Source of the DNA: Microbispora bryophytorum
GTDB taxonomy: Bacteria; Actinomycetota; Actinomycetes; Streptosporangiales; Streptosporangiaceae
NCBI RefSeq assembly: GCF_006874465.1
Contig: NZ_VIRL01000003.1
Coordinates: forward strand, 248,001-312,000
Reading direction: 5' to 3'
Length of the DNA stretch: 64,000 bases
In this document: positions 55,027-62,854 of the stretch, in pieces
Position numbering within the stretch: the first letter of the stretch is position 1
Layout: every line of letters starts with the position of its first letter
Translations under genes and position numbers: made by a program
Notes under the pieces: generated by a model
Databases searched by the model: none
What the model was told of the DNA's origin: nothing
The model's input: the letters and a program-made list of their open reading frames with translations, nothing else

Positions 55027-56073
55027 TCAGCCCGCCTCACTTTCCCGGACAAGTTCTCTGCCGGTGCCGCCGGAAACAATCATGCTAGACGATTCTGGTT
55101 TCGGCGGCTCTGCGGACTCCGCGGTGGCGGGCTGACCGGGCCCGCCTGACAGGTTCCGCTTCCGCCAGAGCCTGGTCGCATTTTTCACCCCCGCCAGGTT
55201 GGCGCCGATGGGAGACAGGTAGAGGACCAGTGCGGCCGTCATCGCCGCGTCGAAGCTCCACAGGCCCATGAGCGCGGAAATCGCGTCATGGAACAGCAGT
55301 CCGGAAAACAGCAGCACGACCTGTGCCCGCCTCGGCAGGAAGAGCGCCACGCCGATGAGGACCTCCAGGACGATCGAGCCCCACGTGATGAGAGCGACCA
55401 GCAGAGGAACGTCGGTCATTGCGTCGAGTACCGGTCGCAGCAGTTCCGGTGCGCCGAAAGCGACGTTTCGGAACCAGTAGAAGATGGCGGTTCCGTCCAC
55501 CCATTCCGGAACCCCGAGCTTGGCGATTCCCGCGTGCAGATAAATCACCATCACTTGCACCCTGATGAGGAAGAACGCCGTGACCGCGACGAGTCGCCGG
55601 GTCTCGGAGACGCCTCTCCAGGCCGTGGGAGTCCAGTGCCATCGGCGGGGGTCCGTGAGCGCGATGGGGATGAGGAGCAGGGTGAGCACGGCGGTCACCT
55701 GATCACCTCCGTCCTGGACGGTGACGGAGGTGATGAAGCTCCACGAGATCCACCAGTGGGGTATCGCTGTGAGCGTCGGACGCCAACCGCTGGCCACGAC
55801 GGCCAGCACGCCGATCGACACCCATTTGGCGAGCTCGTGCCGGTCGGAGGGCAGGACGCACCAGAGGCTCAAGGAGCCCGCGCCCGAGCACACCGGCGGC
55901 CGGACACCACCCGCGAGCGGGGAGAGCAGGACGGACGCGGGAGTCGCGAGCAGGGTGCCCAAAGTACCGAGAGCGAGCAGCGTGCGCGCGAGCCCCAGGA
56001 CCGTCCCCCAGGGGGGTCGCGCGACGTACGGCCTGACCCAGCCGCCCAGTCGTTCAAGCTGACCTGTCAGCAT
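55027..56073 (-). CDS. sdpB: SdpB-family membrane protein (SDP-type toxin maturation)
   Basis: The 348-residue protein has about eight hydrophobic segments and the HTTM-like pattern of SdpB (FFLIRVQVMVIYLHAGIAKLGVPEWVDGTAIFYWFRNVAFG; LLFHDAISALMGLWSFDAAM). In Bacillus subtilis, SdpA and SdpB are both needed to convert SdpC into the active SDP toxin. ATG 56073 overlaps the sdpA end by 7 bp. The C-terminal 50 residues are a hydrophilic extension. Confidence 0.83.
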   Translation of the reverse strand: MLTGQLERLGGWVRPYVARPPWGTVLGLARTLLALGTLGTLLATPASVLLSPLAGGVRPPVCSGAGSLSLWCVLPSDRHELAKWVSIGVLAVVASGWRPTLTAIPHWWISWSFITSVTVQDGGDQVTAVLTLLLIPIALTDPRRWHWTPTAWRGVSETRRLVAVTAFFLIRVQVMVIYLHAGIAKLGVPEWVDGTAIFYWFRNVAFGAPELLRPVLDAMTDVPLLVALITWGSIVLEVLIGVALFLPRRAQVVLLFSGLLFHDAISALMGLWSFDAAMTAALVLYLSPIGANLAGVKNATRLWRKRNLSGGPGQPATAESAEPPKPESSSMIVSGGTGRELVRESEAG

Positions 56074-56690
56074 GTGACCCTCACCCGCACCACCGTCGAG
56101 GGCATGACCGTGCTGGACCTTCTCCATGCCCATGGCAGGACTTCCTGGTTGACAAATCCGATGTCTCCGCAAATATGACGCAGCGTCGATGTATTGCGTA
56201 ACGCGACGGCCGGTTGCATTCCGTTGAGGCAGTTCGTGGGCAGCGTGTCGCACGATTGCCAGGTGTCCTTGGGAATCGAGGACACCAGCAGGGCCGCCTC
56301 TGTGCCTTCCGCGCGCTGCGACCGGTTCAGTCCGAACAGCCCGGACGGTACGACGAGAGTTCCGCCGTGCAACCGCCACGCGCCGGCCGCGTTCTCGTAA
56401 ACCTGGGGATAGACGGTACGAGGGCTGGCGGTGAAGAACGCCCATCCCTCGGGGATGAATTGCCGGATGACGTCCCTGTTCTCGAAGGGCAGCTCCACCG
56501 CGTTCACAGGGAGAGCCGCATGGAGAACATAGGTCACGAAGGCCGTCGCGACCGACGCGATCATAAGAAAGCGTCCTCCCCGCCGTATGTCCGCGCGTGC
56601 CCCGGGCTGGGGCTCAGGCAGACGGAAGTGGGAGTGATCGTGAGTCGTGGTGACGGATCTTTCGCCCTTCTGCCAAAACCTGAGCCCCAT
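56067..56690 (-). CDS. sdpA: SdpA-family protein (SDP-type toxin maturation)
   Basis: A 207-residue protein with one membrane helix (FLMIASVATAFVTYVLHAAL) and the SdpA pattern in the exported part: FIPEGWAFFTASPRTVYPQVY and YDESS-like SGLFGLNRSQRAEGTEA. Three of its cysteines lie in SCDTLPTNCLNG and RHICGDIG. SdpA acts with SdpB in producing active SDP peptide. ATG 56690 follows AAGAGGAA; it is 48 bp after the sdpC stop on the same strand. Confidence 0.83.
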   Translation of the reverse strand: MGLRFWQKGERSVTTTHDHSHFRLPEPQPGARADIRRGGRFLMIASVATAFVTYVLHAALPVNAVELPFENRDVIRQFIPEGWAFFTASPRTVYPQVYENAAGAWRLHGGTLVVPSGLFGLNRSQRAEGTEAALLVSSIPKDTWQSCDTLPTNCLNGMQPAVALRNTSTLRHICGDIGFVNQEVLPWAWRRSSTVMPSTVVRVRVTC

Positions 56691-56738
56691 CGGACGAATT
56701 CCTCTTAACTCTCTTTGGGAATGCCGGGCGCGTGCGTC

Positions 56739-57422
56739 CTACGCCGCGCGGAGATTGCCGGCGATCTGGTCGATGAACTGCTCGTATGCCAGCCTGGCCG
56801 AGTTGTCGACGTTGTCCAGGACCGGGGCGCCGTTGGCCGGGGCGACCGGCAGGAGGAGGACGATGATGATCAGAACGGCGGCGGCGCCGTAGAGGGCCGC
56901 GTAGGCGTAGAGATAGTTGGTGTTGATCTGGTAGCTGGTGTTGACCTGGTAGGCCGCCGCCCCGTTTCCCTGTGCGTCGACGGACGCGCTGACCTGCGCC
57001 TTGGTGCGGCTGATGGCGCGGTCGACGACATCGGCGCCGTACACCTTGCTCATCGCCGTCTGGGCGATCTTGGCGAGGGTGGCGACGGCGCCCGTGACGG
57101 CCACGCGGTTGCCGCTTTGCAGCTTCGCGGCGAGATCGGCGGCGACCTGACCGTTCTGCGCGACGTTCTGGTCCACCAGCTGCTTGACCTTCGCGAGCTT
57201 GTCGTCCAGCGGGAACGGCTCCTGCCTGGACGGGTGCAGATAACGCACCGCCGGCCCCTGGCCGAAGGCGATGGCGTCGACGAGGTCGACCGCGGAGAAC
57301 CGGGGGACCGGGGCAGTCTCGGCGGAGGCGCTGTGAACGGACGACGAGGTGACGGCAACGGCGAATGCCGTCACCGCTGCCAGCAGTGGCACTGCCCATC
57401 GTCGGCGGATCGTGAGAAACAA
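56739..57422 (-). CDS. sdpC: SdpC-family toxin precursor (sporulation-delaying-protein type)
   Basis: A 227-residue precursor: signal peptide (about 1-34, WAVPLLAAVTAFAVAVTSSS, cut after SASA), the family FGQG motif (53-56), a helical region (70-150) and a strongly hydrophobic segment near 171-192 (LYAYAALYGAAAVLIIIVLL) flanked by QVNTSYQINTNY and a C-terminal piece. In B. subtilis, the SDP peptide excised from such a hydrophobic part kills sister cells by collapsing membrane potential. The Bacillus peptide has a disulfide; this protein has no cysteine. The TTG at 57422 with AGAGGAG upstream is preferred over GTG 57452. Confidence 0.8.
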   Translation of the reverse strand: MFLTIRRRWAVPLLAAVTAFAVAVTSSSVHSASAETAPVPRFSAVDLVDAIAFGQGPAVRYLHPSRQEPFPLDDKLAKVKQLVDQNVAQNGQVAADLAAKLQSGNRVAVTGAVATLAKIAQTAMSKVYGADVVDRAISRTKAQVSASVDAQGNGAAAYQVNTSYQINTNYLYAYAALYGAAAVLIIIVLLLPVAPANGAPVLDNVDNSARLAYEQFIDQIAGNLRAA

Positions 57423-57500
57423 GGGGGTCTCCTCTCGGTGGGTCCGCGGCACACGTCACGACCGGCACGTCAAGCCGCAGCGTGCCCGCGAAGTAAGGTG

Positions 57501-57545
57501 CATGCGTTGGCGGGCCCAAATTCGGCTTGGGCCCGCCAGCGCATG
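57501..57545. promoter_or_regulatory. Long hairpin in the sdpC leader
   Basis: Arms 57501-57519 and 57527-57545, 18 of 19 paired, loop of 7 nt, 79-123 nt upstream of the sdpC start. It may be a second terminator, an attenuator or an operator. Confidence 0.6.
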
Positions 57546-57582
57546 AGTCAAGGATTTTCGAGAGGGCCGTGAATGTGTACCC

Positions 57583-57615
57583 ACCGGTCGATGGACCTGT
57601 TGTCCATCGACCGGT
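57583..57615. terminator. Terminator of the LCP gene
   Basis: Perfect 14-bp stem ACCGGTCGATGGAC / GTCCATCGACCGGT with a 5-nt loop, 62 bp after the LCP stop. Confidence 0.8.
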
Positions 57616-57677
57616 TTACCGCTTCGGTCTCGGACTGTCGTGACCTCGGGTGCCGCGGCTCGTCTCCGGCCGGGAGG

Positions 57678-59207
57678 TCACTTCTTGCAGATGTTCTGCG
57701 TGGCGGTGCGGGCGGAGGGGGTCGCCTGCGGCGTGGGCGTCGCCGGCGTGGCGGAGCCTTCCGGCGCGGCCACCGTCACCTTCTTCACGTCGTGGTTCTT
57801 CTGGCCCACGACGACCTCGATGCCGGTCACGTCCGGTTGCTCGCGCAACTCGGCCCCCGGGATGGCCGCGGCCACCGTACGCGCCGAGTCCTCGCGGCCG
57901 GGCGGGTAGCGGACGACCGTGGTGGTGAAGTCGCGGCGGGCCGTGTCGCCCGGGGGCGACGGCACCATGAACCCGGCCTCGACGAGGCGGGCCTTCGTGG
58001 TCGCGCCCAGGCCGGTGATGAGCGTGCCGTTGAGCACCTTGACCGAGATGCGGGCCGGGGGGATCGTGAGCGCGGTCGGAGAGGCCGTCGCGGAGGGCGC
58101 CGTGCTCGCCGACGCCGCGCTCGCCGACGCCGTGGGGCTGCCCGTGGGAGACGCGGAGGCCTTCGCCGACGGCTTGACGAGGGGCTGGTCGGCGTCGATC
58201 CGCTTGAACAGGTCGCGCGCGGCGTCCTTGTCCCACAGCACCGCCGACTCGCCCGTGGGCGCGTGGTAGTTCACGTCGGCCAGCGGCACGGTCGCGAACG
58301 ACACGTCGTCGGTCGAGACGTCCTTGAACTGGTTCACCATGCCGAGCAGGTTCTTCTGCAGGGCGGCGTCCACGGTGAGCGTCTTGAAGGTGGAGTCGAG
58401 GAACCCCTTCAGCCTGACCGGGTTGGCCAGCGTGCCGCCGCTGAGCGCCTTGCCCAGCAGCGCGGAGATGACCTGCTGCTGCCGGTCGATGCGGTCGAGG
58501 TCGGAGCGCGCCGTGGCCCTCGTACGGGCGTACGCGAGCGCGTTGACACCGTCCAGCGTGTACGTCCCCGGCTGGAGGTCCAGCTTGGTCTTCGGGTCGT
58601 CGATGGGCACCGGGGTGCAGACGGTGACACCGCCCAGCGACTCCACCACGTCGATGAATCCGAGCACGTTGACCTCGACGTAGTGGTTGATGCTCAGGCC
58701 CGTCACCTGCTCCACCGTCTTCACGGCCAGCTTCGCGCCGCCGAACTGGTAGGCAGAGTTGATCTTGTGCTCGCCCTTGCCGGGGATCGTCGTCCAGGTG
58801 TCCCTCGGCAGGCTGACCACGGTCACCCTGCGGTGGTCCTCCGACAGGTGCATCACCATCATCGTGTCCGTGCGCTGCCCGACGTCACGACCGAGGTGGA
58901 GCTGGTTCTGCTGGCGCCTGGTCAGGTTGTCGCGCTTGTCGACGCCCACCAGCAGGATGTTCATCGCGCCCGTGGATTCGGCCTCGCTCGTGCCCGCGTC
59001 CACCGCCTGGATCTGCCCCGCCGCGTAGTTCGACGTCACCCACGCGACGCCCGAGCCGATCAGCACGACTCCGGACAGCGAGCCCGAAATGACCAGGGAA
59101 CGGAGGTTCGTCCTCCGCCGGCGGGCGCGTTGCGCCGTCAGCCTCACCCCGCCGTACCCGTCGCCCCCTACACGGACGCCGGAGTCCTCCCCATCGTCGC
59201 CGGGCAT
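57678..59207 (-). CDS. LytR-CpsA-Psr family glycopolymer ligase with LytR C-terminal domain
   Basis: This 509-residue enzyme attaches secondary polymers (teichoic acid, arabinogalactan-type or capsule) to peptidoglycan. It has a cytoplasmic basic tail and one membrane helix (about 37-58), an LCP domain (about 80-330; NILLVGVDKRD, RTDTMMVMHLSEDHRRVTVVSLPRDTW, VNALAYARTRATARSDLDRIDRQQQVI), an Ala/Ser/Thr linker and a LytR_C domain (ISVKVLNGTLITGLGATTKARL). The conserved Asp and Arg that bind polyprenyl phosphate are present. ATG 59207 follows GGAGG. It is divergent from the glycosyltransferase gene. Confidence 0.93.
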   Translation of the reverse strand: MPGDDGEDSGVRVGGDGYGGVRLTAQRARRRRTNLRSLVISGSLSGVVLIGSGVAWVTSNYAAGQIQAVDAGTSEAESTGAMNILLVGVDKRDNLTRRQQNQLHLGRDVGQRTDTMMVMHLSEDHRRVTVVSLPRDTWTTIPGKGEHKINSAYQFGGAKLAVKTVEQVTGLSINHYVEVNVLGFIDVVESLGGVTVCTPVPIDDPKTKLDLQPGTYTLDGVNALAYARTRATARSDLDRIDRQQQVISALLGKALSGGTLANPVRLKGFLDSTFKTLTVDAALQKNLLGMVNQFKDVSTDDVSFATVPLADVNYHAPTGESAVLWDKDAARDLFKRIDADQPLVKPSAKASASPTGSPTASASAASASTAPSATASPTALTIPPARISVKVLNGTLITGLGATTKARLVEAGFMVPSPPGDTARRDFTTTVVRYPPGREDSARTVAAAIPGAELREQPDVTGIEVVVGQKNHDVKKVTVAAPEGSATPATPTPQATPSARTATQNICKK

Positions 59208-59261
59208 TCCCGTCCTCCGGTTGCCTTCTCCACCCCTCCGTACAGTAGCGTGAGCGCCGCC

Positions 59262-60320
59262 ATGAAGCCCTTTCCCGACTCGCGACAGGCGAGCCAGAAT
59301 CCCGCGCGGAACTGGCCGCCGATCTCGGTGATCATGCCGGTGCTCAACGAGGAACGGCACCTGCGCGACGCTGTGCGGCAGGTTCTCGAACAGGACTACG
59401 AGGGCCCGCTCGAGGTCGTCATCAGCGTGGGCCCCTCTCACGACCGCACGCAGGAGGTGGCCGACGCGATCGCGGCCGCGGACCGCCGTGTCGTCGTCGT
59501 GCCGAACCCCACCGGACGCACCCCCAACGCGTTGAACGCCGCCATCGCGGCGTCCCGCAACCCCATCATCGCGCGGGTCGACGGGCACGCGATCCTGCCC
59601 CGCGACTACCTCCGTACGGCCGTGGAGACGCTGGAGCAGACCGGCGCCGACAACGTCGGCGGCATCATGGCCGCCGAGGGCATCACGCCGTTCGAGCAGG
59701 CGGTGGCCTGTGCCATGACCTCGAAGATCGGCGTGGGCAACGCGCGTTTCCACACAGGTGGGGAGGCGGGCCCGGCCGACACCGTCTACCTGGGCGTCTT
59801 CCGCCGCAGCGCCCTCGACCGGGTGGGCGGTTATGACGAGCACTTCCTGCGCGCGCAGGACTGGGAGATGAACCACCGCATCCGGGAGACCGGCGGGCTG
59901 GTGTGGTTCCAGCCGAGGATGCGCGTCACCTACCGCCCCCGGCCCAACGTGCGCGCCCTGGCCAAGCAGTACTTCCACTACGGCCGCTGGCGGCGGGTCG
60001 TCTCCCGCACCCACCAGGGCACGATCAACCTGCGCTACCTCGCCCCGCCCGCCGCCGTGGCGGCGATGGCGCTGGGCCTGGTGGTCTCGCCGTTCTTCTG
60101 GCCCGGCCTGATCATCCCCGGGGGCTACCTCGCCGCGATCCTCGCGGGCTCGGTCCTCACCGGTCGCGGGCTGTCCGGTGCCGCGCTCGTACGCCTGCCG
60201 GTGGTGTACGCCGCCATGCACATCTCGTGGGGGACGGGCTTCCTGACCAGCCCCCCGAAGCTCAGCAAGCCCCGTCCCAAGCCCGAACGCGCGCGGCTAG
60301 AGGACCTCTTCGAAGACTGA
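59262..60320 (+). CDS. Glycosyltransferase family 2
   Basis: A 352-residue enzyme with a GT-A domain (ISVIMPVLNEERHLRDAV; DGHAILPRDYL for the metal site; GVFRRSALDRVGGYDEHFLRAQDWEMNHRI with the ED-type catalytic region) and two C-terminal helices (AAVAAMALGLVVSPFFWPGLII and beyond). It resembles succinoglycan/exopolysaccharide transferases (ExoA type). Its 3' end overlaps the convergent Uma2 gene by 24 bp. Confidence 0.92.
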   Translation: MKPFPDSRQASQNPARNWPPISVIMPVLNEERHLRDAVRQVLEQDYEGPLEVVISVGPSHDRTQEVADAIAAADRRVVVVPNPTGRTPNALNAAIAASRNPIIARVDGHAILPRDYLRTAVETLEQTGADNVGGIMAAEGITPFEQAVACAMTSKIGVGNARFHTGGEAGPADTVYLGVFRRSALDRVGGYDEHFLRAQDWEMNHRIRETGGLVWFQPRMRVTYRPRPNVRALAKQYFHYGRWRRVVSRTHQGTINLRYLAPPAAVAAMALGLVVSPFFWPGLIIPGGYLAAILAGSVLTGRGLSGAALVRLPVVYAAMHISWGTGFLTSPPKLSKPRPKPERARLEDLFED

Positions 60321-60920
60321 GGTGTCGAGCGTGAAGCCGATCGGGTGGGGGACGTGGATCTCCCGCCCGAACGGCACCGTCGAGGTCACCTGGTACTGAC
60401 CCTCTTTCGGGTCGCTGTAGACCGTGACCGAAGCCGGCCTCGTCAGCGAGTCCACCAGGAGCATCACCGGCACGCCGCCACCGGCGTAGATCGCCGGCTT
60501 CTTGAGGCGGCCGTCCTCCGCGCTCCCCTTCGAGACCACCTCGGCGACCAGCATCAGCCCCGAGGACAGCAGTTCGCGCTCCCCCCAGCGTGGGCAGTCC
60601 TTGGGGGCGAGGACGAAGTCCGGCTCGACCGGCTCCCGGCTGCCGTCGATGCACACGTCCACGCTGCCGCCCATCCACGCGCGCCAACCACGCTCTCGGC
60701 AGAACGAACGAAACGCTTCGTAGAGCAGGGTGCCTGTCCAGCCGTGCTCGGGGGTGCCCGCAGGGCTCACTATCAGTCTCCCGTCGATGATCTCGGTCCG
60801 CAGACCCGGAAGTGGGGGCAGCGAATCGAACAGCTCACGAGGAGTGCCGGGCAGCGGCCGCTCGGGCACCGGGGCCAGAGCGGGACCGTGGGGTTTGCGC
60901 GAGGTCGCGACCATGGGCAT
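60297..60920 (-). CDS. Uma2-family (DUF820) putative endonuclease
   Basis: A 207-residue protein with the restriction-endonuclease-like fold of the Uma2 family: EIIDGRLIVSPAGTPEHG, SVDVCIDGSREPVEPDFVL and LMLVAEVVSKGSAEDGRLKKPAIYAGGGVPVMLLVD. The acidic residues of PDFVL and AEVVS form the putative metal site. Biological role unknown; such genes occur in many copies in actinomycetes and are not part of the neighbouring wall pathway. Confidence 0.88.
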   Translation of the reverse strand: MPMVATSRKPHGPALAPVPERPLPGTPRELFDSLPPLPGLRTEIIDGRLIVSPAGTPEHGWTGTLLYEAFRSFCRERGWRAWMGGSVDVCIDGSREPVEPDFVLAPKDCPRWGERELLSSGLMLVAEVVSKGSAEDGRLKKPAIYAGGGVPVMLLVDSLTRPASVTVYSDPKEGQYQVTSTVPFGREIHVPHPIGFTLDTSVFEEVL

Positions 60921-60969
60921 ATGTCCCTTCGTGTCCGCGTCGATACGCTGAGTTGACGCGGACAGTATC

Positions 60970-62820
60970 TCACTCGTGAACGACAGGATCGAGGGCGTTC
61001 AGGCCGAGGGAGCGGGCGCGCGCCTCGGCCCGTGCGGCGGCACGCCGTACGGCCTCCTCGAAGCGGGCCAGCGGGTCCGGATGGTCGGCGCCGAGCAGGT
61101 AGGCGCGCAGCGCCCACCGGGCGGCGGCCATGTCGTCCTCCCCGGGCCCGCCGATACGGCGCATGATGTCGGGAAGCTCCGCCAGGTCGGGCCCGAGCAG
61201 ATATGCCGCCCCCGCGGCCGGGTAGCGCTCGCGGAACCGGTCCGCGGGAAGGCCCGCCACGTTGGCCACGACGTACGGCTTGCCGCTCGCCACGAAGTCC
61301 GACACCACGCTGGAGATGTCGGAGACCAGCGCGTCGGCCTCGTTGAAGCACTCGTACAGCGACGGCTTCCGGCCGGTCACGGCGAGGTGGGGCATCTCCG
61401 TGCTCTCGCACAGCAGGGCCAGGATCTTCCGGTGCGCCGCCCTGGCCGCGGCCGAGCGGTGACCGGTGAGCGGGTGGGGCTTGTAGATCACCCGTACCCG
61501 CCGGGCGAGCAGGGCGCGCACGATCGCGGGTCCCATGGCGACGAGCGAGCTGTGGAACAGGTCGTCGCTCCACCCCTCCCACGTGGGCGCGTACAGGACG
61601 GTCCGGTGCGGCGCCGTCCCCTCGGCGTACGGACTGGTGCGCAGCACCCCGGCGAGCTGGGGGCGGCCGACCTCCTCGACGGCCTCGTCCCGCACGCCCA
61701 CCTGGGCGCGCAGGTAGCGGTCCCGCCCGGCAGGACCGGCCACCCAGACCTCGTCGTACACCTTGGTGTACGGGTTGAAGGACGCCTCCTTGTCGCTGTC
61801 GCCGTGGCCGATGAACACGCTCCGCACGCCCGGCACCCGGAGCATGTGGATGTTGTTGCCGACGTTGGCGGGGAACAGCGCGACCCGCACGCCGTCGAAC
61901 GCGCGGAAGTTCATGAGGTCGACCGACGAGGGGATGCACACGACCGGCAGCGTCGTCGCGCCGAGGGCCGCGGCCAGCGGCCGGTCACGCAGCACCACCA
62001 GCGTCCTCGGGGTGATCCGCTCCAGCGTGCCGAGCCACATGGTGGCCTGGTAGACCGCGGTGACCGGCCCCGAGAAGTACATGACGACCTCGGGCCGGTA
62101 GGCCGCGACCCAGTCGTCCACGGCGGCGAGGACCCGCCGCCGGTCGCCCAGGTGCCTGGCCCGCCTCGCGTGGGCCAGCAGCGCGACCACGGCGGCGATC
62201 TCCAGCATCAGGGCCGCGGCGGCGCCCGCCACGCCCGTCCAGCCCAGGCCCATGGGCGCCGTCGCCGCCGCGGGCACGACCGCGAGCACGTCGAGGTAGA
62301 GCAGCCGGGCGCCCCGCCAGTTGAGCAGCGCGCGGCGCGGCGCGGGCGGGATCCGCAGCGCGGACAGGCCGATGTTGCGGGTCACCACCGGCATCTGGTT
62401 GTGCCGGCGGTCGACGTGCTCGGCGAGCCACGTCTGCACGGCGCGCAGGCCGTGGAACAGGAACAGCCCGGCCGCGAGCGCCGCGAACCACAGCGGCCGG
62501 CCCGGCGTCAGCCGGGCCAGCAGCACGACCGCGGCCGTCTCACGCGACAGGAAGCGGACCGTGGCCCCGAGGTGGGCCCGGCTCAGCGCCCGCGCCGCCC
62601 GGCCGGGCAGCATGGCCTCCGCGGCGTACGACAGCGGCACGAGCACCGCGAAGGTCGCGGGCAACGGCCACACGGCGGTCGCGAGCAGGGCAGGGTACGA
62701 CGCGAGCGTGAGCGCCGTGAACGCGCTCCTGCGTCCACCGGCCAGGCTTCTCAGCGCCGGTCGCCGGACTATCGCGACAAGTGCCTTCGGGGCCGTGCGC
62801 CCCTTGTTGTTTCCCCCCAT
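60970..62820 (-). CDS. CDP-glycerol glycerophosphotransferase-family protein (teichoic acid polymerase type)
   Basis: A 616-residue protein. The N-terminal third has several membrane segments (LTLASYPALLATAVWPLPATFAVLVPLSYA; LWFAALAAGLFLFHG; AAAALMLEIAAVVALLAHA) and the C-terminal half is a TagF-like domain: VFIGHGDSDKEASFNPYTKVYDEVWVAG, TVLYAPTWEGWSDD, RVIYKPHPLTGHRS and ADALVSDISSVVSDFVASGKPYV. These are the substrate-binding His and Ser/Asp motifs. It probably polymerises or primes a poly(polyol phosphate) wall polymer. Confidence 0.88.
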   Translation of the reverse strand: MGGNNKGRTAPKALVAIVRRPALRSLAGGRRSAFTALTLASYPALLATAVWPLPATFAVLVPLSYAAEAMLPGRAARALSRAHLGATVRFLSRETAAVVLLARLTPGRPLWFAALAAGLFLFHGLRAVQTWLAEHVDRRHNQMPVVTRNIGLSALRIPPAPRRALLNWRGARLLYLDVLAVVPAAATAPMGLGWTGVAGAAAALMLEIAAVVALLAHARRARHLGDRRRVLAAVDDWVAAYRPEVVMYFSGPVTAVYQATMWLGTLERITPRTLVVLRDRPLAAALGATTLPVVCIPSSVDLMNFRAFDGVRVALFPANVGNNIHMLRVPGVRSVFIGHGDSDKEASFNPYTKVYDEVWVAGPAGRDRYLRAQVGVRDEAVEEVGRPQLAGVLRTSPYAEGTAPHRTVLYAPTWEGWSDDLFHSSLVAMGPAIVRALLARRVRVIYKPHPLTGHRSAAARAAHRKILALLCESTEMPHLAVTGRKPSLYECFNEADALVSDISSVVSDFVASGKPYVVANVAGLPADRFRERYPAAGAAYLLGPDLAELPDIMRRIGGPGEDDMAAARWALRAYLLGADHPDPLARFEEAVRRAAARAEARARSLGLNALDPVVHE

Positions 62821-62854
62821 GGGCGAGCGCCCGTCCCTCCGTACATGGTTGCGG

